Positions 17,487-26,478 of a stretch of 56,694 nt of DNA are shown here, piece after piece. Every line of letters starts with the position of its first letter. Within the stretch, counting starts at the first letter, position 1. Source of the stretch: an uncultured Clostridia bacterium. Lineage in GTDB: Bacteria > Bacillota > Clostridia > Lachnospirales > CAG-274. The notes beneath the pieces were generated by a model. It was not told where the DNA came from. It saw nothing but the letters and a program-made list of their open reading frames with translations, and searched no databases. The position numbers were made by a program, and so were the translations under genes. Location of the stretch: assembly GCA_947589665.1 (NCBI GenBank), contig CANQBJ010000007.1:1-56694 (forward strand), in the 5' to 3' direction.

Positions 17487-18482
17487 TTACTCCGCCTCCT
17501 TTTCATCGGTACCCTCGACCATAGTGACGCTGAGAGTTTCATTGTCCTCAAGCTCTCCGTTTATTACCTTAAGGAAAGCCTCCTCCAAATCCAGTGTAAC
17601 GGGCTTAAGGCTGAGTATAGGTATATTTTCGTGAGCAAGGGTCGTGAAAATAAGCTCTCTTATGTCTGCCTCGTCCCTGCCCTTTACCTTTATGTCATAT
17701 GTACCGTCGCCGTTGTCGGAGGCGATCTCGGCGCTTTCTATATCCGCCCATACATCCAGCTTTTCACAGGCTGCATATCCGTCTCCCTTTACCGTGACCA
17801 TCTGCAGGGAATTGCCTGCCTTGTTGGACAGACCCTCTGTGGTATCGGTGGCAACTATCCTGCCCCTGTTTATCATCATTACTCTGTCGCATACTGCACT
17901 TACCTCACTTAAAATATGTGAACTCAGTATTACGGTATGCTTTTCGCCAAGCTTTCTTATAAGGGCTCTCATCTCTATTATCTGCTTGGGATCAAGGCCA
18001 ACCGTAGGCTCGTCCAGTATAAGCACCTCGGGATCGCCTACAAGGGCCTGCGCCAGTCCTACTCTTTGCCTGTAGCCCTTTGATAAATTCTTTACAAGCC
18101 TTTTATATACCTCTTTTATCTGAACCGTCATAACTATGTCGTTGAGCATAGCCTTTCTTGACGCTTTTTTTACTCCCTTTAAGTCGCATATGAAATTAAG
18201 GTATTCCTCAACGGTCATATCTCCGTATACAGGCGGTACGTCGGGCAGGTAGCCCAGCTGTTTCTTCGCCTTTATAGGCTCGTCCAGTATATCGTAGCCG
18301 TTTATCCTTATAGTGCCTTCCGTAGCTGATAAAAAGCCTGTCATCATATTCATGGTAGTTGTCTTGCCGGCGCCGTTGGGACCCAGAAAGCCCACTATCT
18401 CGCCGTCATTTACCGTAAAGGAAATGTTGTCCACCGCAACATGGGGACCGAATTTCTTTGTTAAATTCTTTACCTCTATCAA
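17487..18482 (-). CDS. ABC transporter ATP-binding protein
   Basis: 331 aa. Walker A is GPNGAGKTTT (residues ~34-43), the signature is NLSKGYRQRVGLAQAL, Walker B is VLILDEPTVGLD, and the H-loop is SSHIL. After residue ~215 it has an extra C-terminal domain of ~110 residues, common in ABC-2 exporters. The start is TTG at 18482, supported by AAGGGG at 8-bp spacing. First gene of the operon ATPase-permease-GldG-DUF4340, which resembles gliding-associated exporters of Bacteroidetes; a Firmicute would use it for another, unknown export job. Confidence 0.92.
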   Translation of the reverse strand: MIEVKNLTKKFGPHVAVDNISFTVNDGEIVGFLGPNGAGKTTTMNMMTGFLSATEGTIRINGYDILDEPIKAKKQLGYLPDVPPVYGDMTVEEYLNFICDLKGVKKASRKAMLNDIVMTVQIKEVYKRLVKNLSKGYRQRVGLAQALVGDPEVLILDEPTVGLDPKQIIEMRALIRKLGEKHTVILSSHILSEVSAVCDRVMMINRGRIVATDTTEGLSNKAGNSLQMVTVKGDGYAACEKLDVWADIESAEIASDNGDGTYDIKVKGRDEADIRELIFTTLAHENIPILSLKPVTLDLEEAFLKVINGELEDNETLSVTMVEGTDEKEAE

Positions 18483-18830
18483 ATCTATTACCCCTTCGTT
18501 ACATAATTTATAAATATACGCTATATATATGATACTACAAATATCCGATTATAGCAAATCAAAAGTTGGTTTTTTAATATTTTCTTCAATATTATATGGG
18601 GAAAAGGCTATTGTGTTGAGTTTTTGTTTATATGAATAGGTTCGACCTCTCAGTCAGCCCCGTTCACAGCTATTTTTATATAAGTTCTTGCCGCGGCTGA
18701 CAGCTCCCCTTGCGAATGGGGAGCTTTAGGTATGTGCTTTGCAAAAGCCCTTATTTACTTAGAAAAACAACAACTAAGCTGTTACCACCGCCTTGCGGTA
18801 AATGACCTCCCCTAGCGTTAGCGTCGGAGG

Positions 18831-18873
18831 CTGGTCGTAAAGCTTACGCTTTACTGCTCGCCCAAGCAGCCAG
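18831..18873 (+). repeat. Palindromic insertion within MITE copy 4
   Basis: About 43 bp between the two halves of the GGAGG-GGAGGGGG motif that is continuous in copies 1 and 5. It is made of nested inverted repeats: CTGG...CCAG outer, GTAAAGCTTACGCTTTAC and CTGCTCGCCCAAGCAG inner. Boundaries are uncertain by a few bases. Confidence 0.5.
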
Positions 18874-18885
18874 GGGGAGGGGGAC

Positions 18886-18949
18886 ATTGCACCGAAAGAT
18901 TTATCGGACGACCGCAGGTCGGCTTTCGGCGAAGCCGAAAGTGCTGATG
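18886..18949 (+). repeat. Nested hairpin module in MITE copy 4
   Basis: 64 bp, from ATTGCACCGAAAGATTTATC to AAAGTGCTGATG, splitting the GGGGGAC-CAACCGAAGG sequence seen in other copies. It holds two hairpins (CGACCGCAGGTCG and CTTTCGGCGAAGCCGAAAG). A homologous 66-bp module lies at 39945-40010 in copy 6 but at a different place in the element. Confidence 0.6.
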
Positions 18950-18997
18950 CCGAAGGTTGGTGGAAGGGTCGTTTTTCTACGTTAAACAAAAATTTAT

Positions 18998-19043
18998 CAA
19001 AAAAAGAGCTGTCGCAACAGCTTATTTGCCTATTGCGGCAGCC
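18998..19043 (-). terminator. Intrinsic terminator of the SLH gene
   Basis: On the minus strand GCTGCCGCAA pairs with TTGCGACAGC and is followed by TCTTTTTTTGA. It starts 11 bp after the SLH stop and ends 2 bp from MITE copy 4. Same stem family as the terminators at 86 and 40186. Confidence 0.7.
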
Positions 19044-19053
19044 CATTATATCT

Positions 19054-19857
19054 TTACTTTAATATAGTTGCATAAATATTATTGAGGAGTACTGCCATCT
19101 GCGCTCTTGTGACAGGACTCTTGGGATCGATAGTGGTAGCTGAGGTGCCCTGTACGGCGCCCATATTGAGAAGAGCCGAAACTGCATCTCTATACTGAGG
19201 GCTTACAAGAGAACCGTCTGAATAGCTGCCAAGTACAGACTGCTTTATATTCATATCAACGCCCTTGAGCGCAAGGCCGTTATATACCATAGCCATTATC
19301 TCTTCTCTGGTTATGTTCTGAACAGGGTGGAAGTTATCGCCGTCTATACCTGCGGTAAGACCGTTGTTTCTTGCAATGCTCACATAGTCGTAATAATAAG
19401 CATTTGCGGGAACATCTGCATAGTTTCCGCTTGGAGCCATAGAGTCAAGACCCAGCATCCTTACAAGGACTATAGTGAAGTCAGCCTTTGTACAGCCATC
19501 ATCGGGAGCAAATATACCGCTGCCCCTGCCTACGATAAAGCCTGCGGCAGCCATATTCTCAATAGCCTCCTTAGCCCATGGTCTGTGAGCTATATCCGTA
19601 AAGTGAATGTCTGCCGTAGTTAATTCCGTAGCAGCCTCTGTCACTGCCTCGGTAGGCGCCTCCGTTGTCTTTTCGGCATGAGCCTGTGTAGGCGCTTCTG
19701 TTACAGCCTCGGTAGTAGCCTCTGTTGTGCTTTCCTCTGTTGTGGTCTCTTCTCCCATTTCAACGGGATTGCTTGTAATAATAGTGTCCAGAGCAAATAC
19801 GGGCATAGCCGATAATGTAATTGCTGCTGCCAGTACCATTGCCAGTGTCCTTTTCAT
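19054..19857 (-). CDS. S-layer homology (SLH) domain surface protein
   Basis: 267 aa. A signal peptide (KRTLAMVLAAAITLSAMPVFA, cut near residue 23) is followed by a Thr/Glu-rich low-complexity linker (ESTTEATTEAVTEAPTQ and variants, residues ~37-82). Three SLH modules follow: IHFTDIAHRPWAKEAIENM, NYADVPANAYYYDYVSIA and a third around YRDAVSALLNMG, each with the ITREE/VTRAQ motif. SLH triplets bind secondary cell-wall polymer, so this is a short wall-anchored exported protein without a recognisable catalytic domain. It ends the leftward asnB-hinT-SLH group (16-bp gap to hinT). Confidence 0.9.
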   Translation of the reverse strand: MKRTLAMVLAAAITLSAMPVFALDTIITSNPVEMGEETTTEESTTEATTEAVTEAPTQAHAEKTTEAPTEAVTEAATELTTADIHFTDIAHRPWAKEAIENMAAAGFIVGRGSGIFAPDDGCTKADFTIVLVRMLGLDSMAPSGNYADVPANAYYYDYVSIARNNGLTAGIDGDNFHPVQNITREEIMAMVYNGLALKGVDMNIKQSVLGSYSDGSLVSPQYRDAVSALLNMGAVQGTSATTIDPKSPVTRAQMAVLLNNIYATILK

Positions 19858-19872
19858 TGTGATATCCCTTTC

Positions 19873-20280
19873 TTACAGATTATTCTTTATCCTTTCGCCC
19901 ATAGCGGCAATACTTTCACTGTCTGTCTTAAATGAACCAAAGCCCAGCTTTACGTCATCCCCCTTAAGTCTTGGTATAACGTGTATATGGAAGTGGAAAA
20001 CCGTCTGTCCCGCAGTTTCGCCGTTGTTCTGGAGTATGTTCACTCCGTCGCAGTCCGTTGCCTTCTGTACGGCGGCGGCTATTTTCTTTGCCAGCATAAA
20101 TGCCTTGCCTGTAAGCTCCTCGCTAAGCTCATATATGTTGGCTGCATGGGTCTTGGGAAGTATAAGACAATGTCCCAGATTAGCTGGGTTTATATCCTGT
20201 ATGACCCTGAAATCATTATCCTCGTAAACTGTTGTTGAGGGTATCTCACCCTTTGCTATCTTGCAGAAAATACAATCCAT
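19873..20280 (-). CDS. HIT family nucleotide-binding hydrolase (HinT-like)
   Basis: 135 aa with N-terminal CIFCKIAKGEIPS and the histidine triad HFHIHVIPR (H96, H98, H100). HinT-type enzymes hydrolyse AMP-linked phosphoramidates and acyl-adenylates in the cytosol. The start shares one base with the asnB stop (TAATG), so the two are translationally coupled. The two CxxC-type cysteines near the start (C3, C6) with later histidines suggest a zinc site seen in many HIT proteins. Confidence 0.93.
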   Translation of the reverse strand: MDCIFCKIAKGEIPSTTVYEDNDFRVIQDINPANLGHCLILPKTHAANIYELSEELTGKAFMLAKKIAAAVQKATDCDGVNILQNNGETAGQTVFHFHIHVIPRLKGDDVKLGFGSFKTDSESIAAMGERIKNNL

Positions 20281-22163
20281 TATGCTGCCTCCTTCTCAAA
20301 AAATTCCTTATGCCATACAAGGAACATATATACCGTCCATATCTTACGGCTGTAGTCGCCCTTGCCTGCTCTGTGACCGTCAAGATATTCCATTATTTTA
20401 TCTGTATTAAAATATTTTTCAGCTGTAGGGCTTGTGAAAGCCTCTTTAATTATATTGTAATACTTGTCCTCTCTGAGCCATACCCTTGTAGGCACAGGGA
20501 AACCAAGCTTTTTCTTTGTAGCAACATTGTCGGGCAGATATTTCTTGCTCGCCATTCTAAAGGCATACTTTGTGGCGCGTCTGTTTACCCTGTAATCGGA
20601 GGGCAGCCTTCTTGCCACATTAAATACCTCCTTGTCAAGGAACGGCACTCTTACCTCAAGGGAGTTTGCCATACTCATTTTATCCGCCTTAAGAAGAATA
20701 TCGCCTACCATCCAGAGATTAAGGTCTATAAACTGCATCTTTGTAACATCGTCAAGACCCTCACAAAAATCGTAATAAGGCTTTGTGATCTCCGTATGGT
20801 CGTATTTGCCGCTTGGAGCCTTGAGGATAGCCTCTCTTTCCTCCTTGGTGAACATCTGGTTGCCGTTGCCGTAAAACCTTTCCTCTACGTCAAGGGCTGC
20901 TCTCCTGAAATAATTTTTGCCCTTGAAGTTAAAGGGAATAAGGGATGCCGCCTTAGCTATAAACCTTCTTACAGACTTGGGGAATATATGCATAGGCGCA
21001 AGAGCCATAGGCTCCTCATAAATATTATAGCCGCCGAAAAATTCATCTGCACCCTCGCCTGAAAGGGCTACCTTTACCTTTTCCCTTGCCAGCTTGCTCA
21101 CAAAGTAAAGAGCAACGGCAGAAGGATCGGCTAAGGGCTCGTCCATATGGTACTGTACCTTGGGCAGGCTTGCCCAGTATTCTTCTGTTGAAATTATCTT
21201 GGAATTGCTTTCTATGCCCACATGCTCGGAAAGAGCCTGAGCATAGCCTATCTCGTTGTATTTCTCATAGTCAAAGCCTACCGTAAAGGTCTTAGCATGG
21301 GTCTTGTCCATACCCCTGCGGAATGTAGCTGCAACAAAGCTGGAGTCTACACCGCTTGAAAGGAAGGAACCTACCTCAACATCGCTGACTACGGTATGCA
21401 TACCTACGGAATCCAGAAGTACGTCCTCCACCTTCTGTATGGCGTCCTGTAGCTTAACACCGTTCTTGCTGTCTGCAACTATGTCCTTTTCAGGCTCAAA
21501 CTTAGGCTGGAAATATCTCTCTATGTGGAGTACACCGTCCTTAAAGGTAAGGAAATGTCCCGGCTTTAGCTTATACACACCCTTAAAAAATGTTTCGTCA
21601 AGTACTGAATACTGGAATGTCAGATAGTTTTCAAGAGCAACGGGATTTACCTCCTTATGGAATTTGGGATAGGGCAGAAAGCTCTTTATCTCTGAGCCGA
21701 AAAGCAGATCGCCCTCTATCTCGCTGTAGTAGTACGGCTTTATGCCGAAGAAATCCCTTGCGCCGAAAAGCAGATCCTTATTCTTGTCATATATCGTAAA
21801 GGCAAACATACCTCTTAAGTCATTTAAAAGGTCCGTACCCTTTTCCTCATAGAGATGTACTATTACCTCGGTGTCCGCATGAGTTGAAAAAACGTGTCCT
21901 CTCTCAATAAGACCCTCCTTAAGCTCCTGATAATTGTATATCTCTCCGTTAAATACTATAACAACAGACTTGTCCTCGTTGTATATGGGCTGTGAACCGT
22001 CCTCAAGACCTATTATGCTAAGACGTCTAAAGCCAAATGTAAACTTGTCCTCGCTGTGTATACCGCCGCTGTCGGGACCTCTGTGTACGATCTTGTTCAT
22101 CATCTGTTCAATGACCGCTTCTCTGTCTTCAATATTTCCCGTAAATCCGCAAAAACCACACAT
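20280..22163 (-). CDS. asnB: Asparagine synthetase (glutamine-hydrolysing), AsnB
   Basis: 627 aa. The N-terminal glutaminase domain has the catalytic Cys2 (MCGFCGF) plus RGPDSGG and NGEIYNYQEL. The C-terminal synthetase domain has the PP-loop SSGVDSS (residues ~269-275) and LSGEGADEFFGGY. It makes asparagine from aspartate, glutamine and ATP; related enzymes amidate cell-wall diaminopimelate, which cannot be excluded. AAAGGAGGATAAA precedes the ATG. First gene of the asnB-hinT-SLH unit, with a good promoter at 22211-22239. Confidence 0.93.
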   Translation of the reverse strand: MCGFCGFTGNIEDREAVIEQMMNKIVHRGPDSGGIHSEDKFTFGFRRLSIIGLEDGSQPIYNEDKSVVIVFNGEIYNYQELKEGLIERGHVFSTHADTEVIVHLYEEKGTDLLNDLRGMFAFTIYDKNKDLLFGARDFFGIKPYYYSEIEGDLLFGSEIKSFLPYPKFHKEVNPVALENYLTFQYSVLDETFFKGVYKLKPGHFLTFKDGVLHIERYFQPKFEPEKDIVADSKNGVKLQDAIQKVEDVLLDSVGMHTVVSDVEVGSFLSSGVDSSFVAATFRRGMDKTHAKTFTVGFDYEKYNEIGYAQALSEHVGIESNSKIISTEEYWASLPKVQYHMDEPLADPSAVALYFVSKLAREKVKVALSGEGADEFFGGYNIYEEPMALAPMHIFPKSVRRFIAKAASLIPFNFKGKNYFRRAALDVEERFYGNGNQMFTKEEREAILKAPSGKYDHTEITKPYYDFCEGLDDVTKMQFIDLNLWMVGDILLKADKMSMANSLEVRVPFLDKEVFNVARRLPSDYRVNRRATKYAFRMASKKYLPDNVATKKKLGFPVPTRVWLREDKYYNIIKEAFTSPTAEKYFNTDKIMEYLDGHRAGKGDYSRKIWTVYMFLVWHKEFFEKEAA

Positions 22164-22210
22164 TTATTTTATCCTCCTTTTGGGAAGTGCTTTTCTTGAT
22201 CATTTGTATC

Positions 22211-22239
22211 ATTATACTACATTTTTCTGCTTACTTCAA
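22211..22239 (-). promoter_or_regulatory. Sigma-A promoter of asnB
   Basis: On the minus strand TTGAAG (22239-22234), a 17-bp spacer and TATAAT (22216-22211), 48 bp upstream of the asnB ATG. Confidence 0.65.
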
Positions 22240-22259
22240 CTGTTTATATTTTGTTGAAG

Positions 22260-22533
22260 GAAATTCGTATTTAGGTTATTAGGTTCGACCTCTCAGTCAG
22301 CCCCGCTCACAGCTATTTTTATATAAACTGTTGCCGCGGCTGACAGCTCCCCTTGCGAAGGGGAGCTTTAGGTGGGTGCTTTGCAAAATCCCTTATCTAC
22401 TTAGAAAAAACAACAACTAAGCTGTTACCACCGCCTTGCGGTAAACAACCTCCCCTAGCGTTAGCGTCGGAGGGGAGGGGGACCAACCGAAGGTTGGTGG
22501 AAGGGTCGCCTTACTAAGATAAACAAAAATTTA
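22260..22533 (+). mobile_element. MITE-like element, copy 5
   Basis: 274 bp, the most compact same-orientation copy. Left end GAAATTCGTATTTAGGTTAT, right end ACTAAGATAAACAAAAATTTA. It has both GGGGAGC-type hairpins and CCAACCGAAGGTTGG, without the extra modules of copies 3, 4 and 6. The last three bases (TTA, 22531-22533) are the stop codon of the minus-strand AIR-synthase-like gene. Confidence 0.75.
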
Positions 22534-23505
22534 CACCTTATACAATTCATCGCTATCAGGTTCAGTCAGTGGTATTTTCTCATCATTTCTTATTATACAT
22601 CTATGCTTATCTGTTATTCTGCCTATGACGGCAGCTTTTATATTTTCACTTTCAAGGGCTTTCAGTATATCCGTATTTTCACACACTATAAGCATAGAGC
22701 CGCTTGAAATAAGGCGAAGAGGGTCTACACCCAGGGCAGAGCATATCTCTCTTGTTTCGGGCGCAACGGGTATTTTGTCCTCATATACCTCTATGCCTAA
22801 GCCTGAGCTTTCTGCCAGTTCCCAGCAGGCGCCAAGTATACCGCCCTCTGTCACATCGTGCATGGCATGGGCATTGTATTCTGCGCCAATAAGTCCCTCC
22901 TTAAGCACGGAAAGGCTTTCGGAAAATTTTTCGGCGCTTTTTATAATATCTATACCTACCCTATCCTTAAGGAGAGAGTACTTATCCTTTGCAAATATGG
23001 CTGTGCCTTCAAGTCCTGCTGTCTTTGTCATAATGACATAATCGCCGACTCGTGAACCCCCTGTGGAAATAAGGCGCTTGCACTTGCCCAGGGCAGTGCA
23101 GCTTATAACAGGCTTGGTCACAGCATCGGTTATTTCCGTATGTCCGCCGAGAATGGCTACATTCAGCTTGTTTGCCTCTGTGTAAAGGTCTGTTATTATC
23201 TCCGAAATCTCTTTTTCCGTTATGCTTGGCGGAAGAAGTGCCGTAAGCATAATGCCTACAGGCTCGCCGCCGCTGGAGGCTATGTCGTTTATATTGATAT
23301 GCACCGCCAGTCTGCCTATATCCTTGACCGCTCCCGTAATGGGGTCCGTAGAAATGATACAGTTGTATTCCCCAAAGTCAAGAGCGGCGCAGTCCTCGCC
23401 TACTGAGGGTCTCAGAAGGACCTCTTCTCTTTGGGGTGCATTGCTGTTTACAGGGTCTATTATTATTTTTTTAAGAAGAGAGTTAGGCAGCTTGCCTATT
23501 TTCAT
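22531..23505 (-). CDS. AIR synthase-related protein (HypE/ThiL/PurM superfamily)
   Basis: 324 aa. N-terminal [16 protein letters not shown] and VGEDCAALDFGEYNCIISTDPI, then HININDIASSGGEPVGIMLT and ILGGHTEITD, and C-terminal HDVTEGGILGACWELAE mark the ATP-binding PurM/HypE fold. It is closer to HypE-like AIR synthase family proteins than to true PurM, but no hyp genes are nearby, so the substrate is unknown. The start overlaps the nagA-like stop by 4 bp (ATGA). Its stop codon is supplied by the terminal TTA of MITE copy 5, so the C-terminus may have been changed by that insertion. Confidence 0.8.
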   Translation of the reverse strand: MKIGKLPNSLLKKIIIDPVNSNAPQREEVLLRPSVGEDCAALDFGEYNCIISTDPITGAVKDIGRLAVHININDIASSGGEPVGIMLTALLPPSITEKEISEIITDLYTEANKLNVAILGGHTEITDAVTKPVISCTALGKCKRLISTGGSRVGDYVIMTKTAGLEGTAIFAKDKYSLLKDRVGIDIIKSAEKFSESLSVLKEGLIGAEYNAHAMHDVTEGGILGACWELAESSGLGIEVYEDKIPVAPETREICSALGVDPLRLISSGSMLIVCENTDILKALESENIKAAVIGRITDKHRCIIRNDEKIPLTEPDSDELYKV

Positions 23506-24536
23506 AATATCACTTTCTTTCCCGTATCTATACATCCGTATCTGTCAAGTCCCAGAAGTGCGGCAGGGTTTTCACAAGCCGATTTTACGGCTGTTTTTAT
23601 ATCGGATATATTGCGCAGGTTCTCAAAGGCTTTTTCCATTGTCAGCACACTTCCTGCAAGTCTGCCCTGATTATCCCTTGCGCCCTTATCTCCTGCCTTT
23701 ATTTTCCTGCCGCAGAACTCAAAGTCTATATTTCCCTGTCCCATAGCCTTAAGAGCGTCTGTTACAAGTATTATATTATCGCCCTTTAGCCGTGTCAGTA
23801 TTTCAACACATTTTGGGGAAACGTGTATAAGGTCGCATATCAGCTCTGTATACAGCTTGTCCGTAAGGGCAGCTGAAAGTATGCCGTCCTCCCTGTGGTG
23901 CAGGGGCGCCATAGCGTTGAAAATATGGGTGTATGAGCCTGCGCCTTCAAGTCTTTTGCACTGCTTAAGACTTGCGCCGCTGTGTCCCATGGATATATAG
24001 CCGCCGTTGTCCGTTACATATTTACAAAAGCTTTCCGTATTTTCACATTCGGGGGCTATGGTAAAGCGTATCTTAAGCCCGTCCATTATTTCCCTTAGAT
24101 CGTCAAAAAGCTTAATATCACAGGGGACTATGCAGCTTTCATCCATTATGCCCTTGTATTCCTTCGATATAAAAGGACCCTCTATGTGTATTCCCACTAT
24201 TTCGGCGCCCTTGTCTATAAGGGCTGCTTTCTTTACATTTTTAGCCGTTTCAAGTATGCTGTCAAAGTCCTTTGCAACAGTTGTGGGCATATAGGCACCT
24301 ACGTTGTTTTCATACAGCCTTTTGCTGAGATAGGATATTTCCTCTGCTTCGGCACACATTATATCCACACCGTATCCGCCATGTATGTGTATATCCGCAA
24401 AGGGCGGAAGTATGCCCCCTTCCGCTCTGTCCTTTTCCGCTATATCTGTGACAATGCCTCCCTCAAGAGTTATGTCGCCTGTTACATATTCATAGTTTTT
24501 GTTTAAAAATTTTATATCTCTGTATTTCATGATCAC
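23502..24536 (-). CDS. nagA: N-acetylglucosamine-6-phosphate deacetylase (NagA family)
   Basis: 344 aa amidohydrolase. Metal site [11 protein letters not shown] (H50, H52), then [42 protein letters not shown] and [11 protein letters not shown], all NagA signatures. It deacetylates GlcNAc-6-P in amino-sugar and wall recycling. GTG at 24536 overlaps the mnmG stop (GTGA); ATG at 24530 is a possible alternative, and neither has a clear ribosome site, consistent with coupling to mnmG. No nagB is present in the window. Confidence 0.87.
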   Translation of the reverse strand: MIMKYRDIKFLNKNYEYVTGDITLEGGIVTDIAEKDRAEGGILPPFADIHIHGGYGVDIMCAEAEEISYLSKRLYENNVGAYMPTTVAKDFDSILETAKNVKKAALIDKGAEIVGIHIEGPFISKEYKGIMDESCIVPCDIKLFDDLREIMDGLKIRFTIAPECENTESFCKYVTDNGGYISMGHSGASLKQCKRLEGAGSYTHIFNAMAPLHHREDGILSAALTDKLYTELICDLIHVSPKCVEILTRLKGDNIILVTDALKAMGQGNIDFEFCGRKIKAGDKGARDNQGRLAGSVLTMEKAFENLRNISDIKTAVKSACENPAALLGLDRYGCIDTGKKVIL

Positions 24537-26407
24537 ATATTCAGGTATACGAGCAGCATATTCACATCAGCAGGCGAAACTCCGCTTATTCTGCCTGCCT
24601 GCCCTATATTCACAGGTCTTACCGCCTTTAGCTTCTGAGTGGCCTCAATGCGCAGACCCTTTACCTTATCGTAGTCTATGTCCTCGGGTATTCTGCGGCC
24701 TTCAAGCCTTTTAAACTGCTCTACCTGCTTCATCTGTCTGGAAATATAGCCCTCGTATTTTATCTGTATATTCACCTGTTCGCGCACATCTCTGTCAAGA
24801 GCAGGCCTGTCGGGGTCAAGAGGAGCCAGCTTGTCGTAGTCCATTTCAGGTCTTTTGATAAGGTCTGTCATATTTATGCCTGTTGAGATGGGCGTTGTGC
24901 CGCAGTCCGTAAGTATTGAATTGACATCCTCCGAAGGACCGAGATTTATTTTCCCTATCCTTTCAATTTCTTCTTCTATGGCTTTCTTTTTTGCCAGAAA
25001 TCTGTCATACCTCTCCTGTGAAATAAGACCGTACCTATAGCCTATCTCCGTAAGCCTGAGATCGGCATTGTCCTGCCTTAAAAGGAGCCTGTACTCCGCC
25101 CTTGAAGTCATCATTCTGTAGGGCTCGCGGCTTTCCTTTGTGACAATATCGTCTATAAGCACTCCTATATAGCCCTGAGAACGGTCCAGAACCAAAGGCT
25201 CAATGCCCTTGCAGTAGGCTGCTGCGTTTATGCCTGCTATAATACCCTGTGCCGCCGCCTCCTCATAGCCGCTTGTACCGTTGAACTGCCCTGCGCTGAA
25301 AAGTCCCTTTATATCCTTGAACTCCAGTGTCAGCTTAAGCTGATTGGCATCTATGCAGTCGTATTCTATGGCATATGCTGTACGCGTAAAGCGCACATTT
25401 TCAAGACCGGGAAGTGTTCTATACATAGCTATCTGTACGTCCTCCGGCAAGGATGAGCTCATACCCTGTACATACATTTCATTGGTGTCCTCGCCCTCCG
25501 GTTCTATAAATATCTGGTGTTGGGTCTTGTCTGCAAAGCGCACTACCTTGTCCTCTATGGAAGGACAGTAGCGTGGACCCGTACCCTCTATTACTCCCGA
25601 ATAGAGAGGGGAGCGGTCAAGATTTGCCCTTATGATATCGTGGGTCCTTTCATTGGTATAGGTGAGATAACAGCTTATCTGCTCCCTTTCTATATCCTCC
25701 GCTCTGTTTTCGAAGGAAAAGGGAACTATATTCTCATCTCCCCGCTGCTCCTTCATTTTTGAAAAATCTATTGTCCTCTTGTCCACTCTGGCAGGTGTGC
25801 CTGTCTTATAGCGAAAAAGCCTTATGCCCAGTCTTTTAAGGCAGTCGCTAAGGCCGTTGGCACGTCTTAAGCCATTAGGACCGCTTTCTATAATGGTATT
25901 GCCGTACAGACATCTTGCCTTAAGGTATGTGCCTGTACATATAACAGCCGCCCTGCACTTATAAAGGGCATTACTCTCCGAGATAACACCCGTTACCTTT
26001 CCGTCCTCAATAACTATATCCGTTATCTCGCCCTGGCGCACAAGAAGGTTTTCAGTGTTTTCAAGAGTTTTCTTCATCTGTGTATGATACTTTGCCTTGT
26101 CCGCCTGAGCCCTCAGAGAATACACCGCAGGTCCCTTGCCCGTGTTCAGCATACGGGTCTGTATATAGGTCTTGTCTATATTTCTGCCCATTTCTCCGCC
26201 CAGAGCGTCTATTTCCTTTACCAGATGCCCCTTTGAGCTTCCCCCTACATTGGGATTGCAGGGCATCATGGCGATACTGTCCAGATTTATGGCAAAAAGT
26301 ATTGTGCTAAGGCCCATCCTTGCCGCAGCAAGAGCCGTCTCGCAGCCTGCATGACCTGCGCCTATAACGCATATATCCACTTCATCAGCTGTATACAACT
26401 TTCCCAT
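24533..26407 (-). CDS. mnmG: tRNA uridine-5-carboxymethylaminomethyl modification enzyme MnmG (GidA)
   Basis: 624 aa, normal length. The N-terminal FAD site is [19 protein letters not shown], and [23 protein letters not shown] and [13 protein letters not shown] are signature stretches. With MnmE it forms the xm5U34 modification on certain tRNAs. The ATG follows GAGGTGATAGT. Here the downstream partner is a nagA-like gene rather than the rsmG usual in Bacillus-type origin regions. A palindromic terminator separates it from mnmE upstream. Confidence 0.97.
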   Translation of the reverse strand: MGKLYTADEVDICVIGAGHAGCETALAAARMGLSTILFAINLDSIAMMPCNPNVGGSSKGHLVKEIDALGGEMGRNIDKTYIQTRMLNTGKGPAVYSLRAQADKAKYHTQMKKTLENTENLLVRQGEITDIVIEDGKVTGVISESNALYKCRAAVICTGTYLKARCLYGNTIIESGPNGLRRANGLSDCLKRLGIRLFRYKTGTPARVDKRTIDFSKMKEQRGDENIVPFSFENRAEDIEREQISCYLTYTNERTHDIIRANLDRSPLYSGVIEGTGPRYCPSIEDKVVRFADKTQHQIFIEPEGEDTNEMYVQGMSSSLPEDVQIAMYRTLPGLENVRFTRTAYAIEYDCIDANQLKLTLEFKDIKGLFSAGQFNGTSGYEEAAAQGIIAGINAAAYCKGIEPLVLDRSQGYIGVLIDDIVTKESREPYRMMTSRAEYRLLLRQDNADLRLTEIGYRYGLISQERYDRFLAKKKAIEEEIERIGKINLGPSEDVNSILTDCGTTPISTGINMTDLIKRPEMDYDKLAPLDPDRPALDRDVREQVNIQIKYEGYISRQMKQVEQFKRLEGRRIPEDIDYDKVKGLRIEATQKLKAVRPVNIGQAGRISGVSPADVNMLLVYLNM

Positions 26408-26448
26408 ACTATCACCTCAATACTATAAGAACTAAAAAAATATTCGTC

Positions 26449-26477
26449 ATTTTCGGGGGTCCAGGACCCCCGAAAAT
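26449..26477 (-). terminator. Terminator of mnmE (GATTTTC-GGGGGTCC family)
   Basis: A perfect 29-bp palindrome ATTTTCGGGGGTCC/GGACCCCCGAAAAT starting two bases from the mnmE stop codon. On the minus strand it is followed by GACGAATATTTTTTTAG. Virtually identical to 7443-7471 and 12819-12847. Confidence 0.7.
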
Positions 26478-26478
26478 T

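Larger units (their letters stand above)
18617..18996 (+). mobile_element. MITE-like element, copy 4 (with two internal insertions)
   Basis: A 380-bp copy, the longest here. It contains TTTTTGTTTATATGAATAGG at the left, the shared GACCTCTCAGTCAGCCCC core, hairpins GCTCCCC...GGGGAGC and CCTCCCCTAGCGTTAGCGTC, and AAACAAAAATTTA at the right. Two palindromic segments interrupt the core (18831-18873 and 18886-18949). It occupies the 570-bp gap between the ABC operon start and the SLH gene's terminator. No real gene; a 90-aa minus-strand open frame across it is chance. Confidence 0.75.

Noticed and set aside
18774..19046. 90-aa minus-strand open frame
   Set aside because: Runs through MITE copy 4, its inserted palindromes and a terminator.
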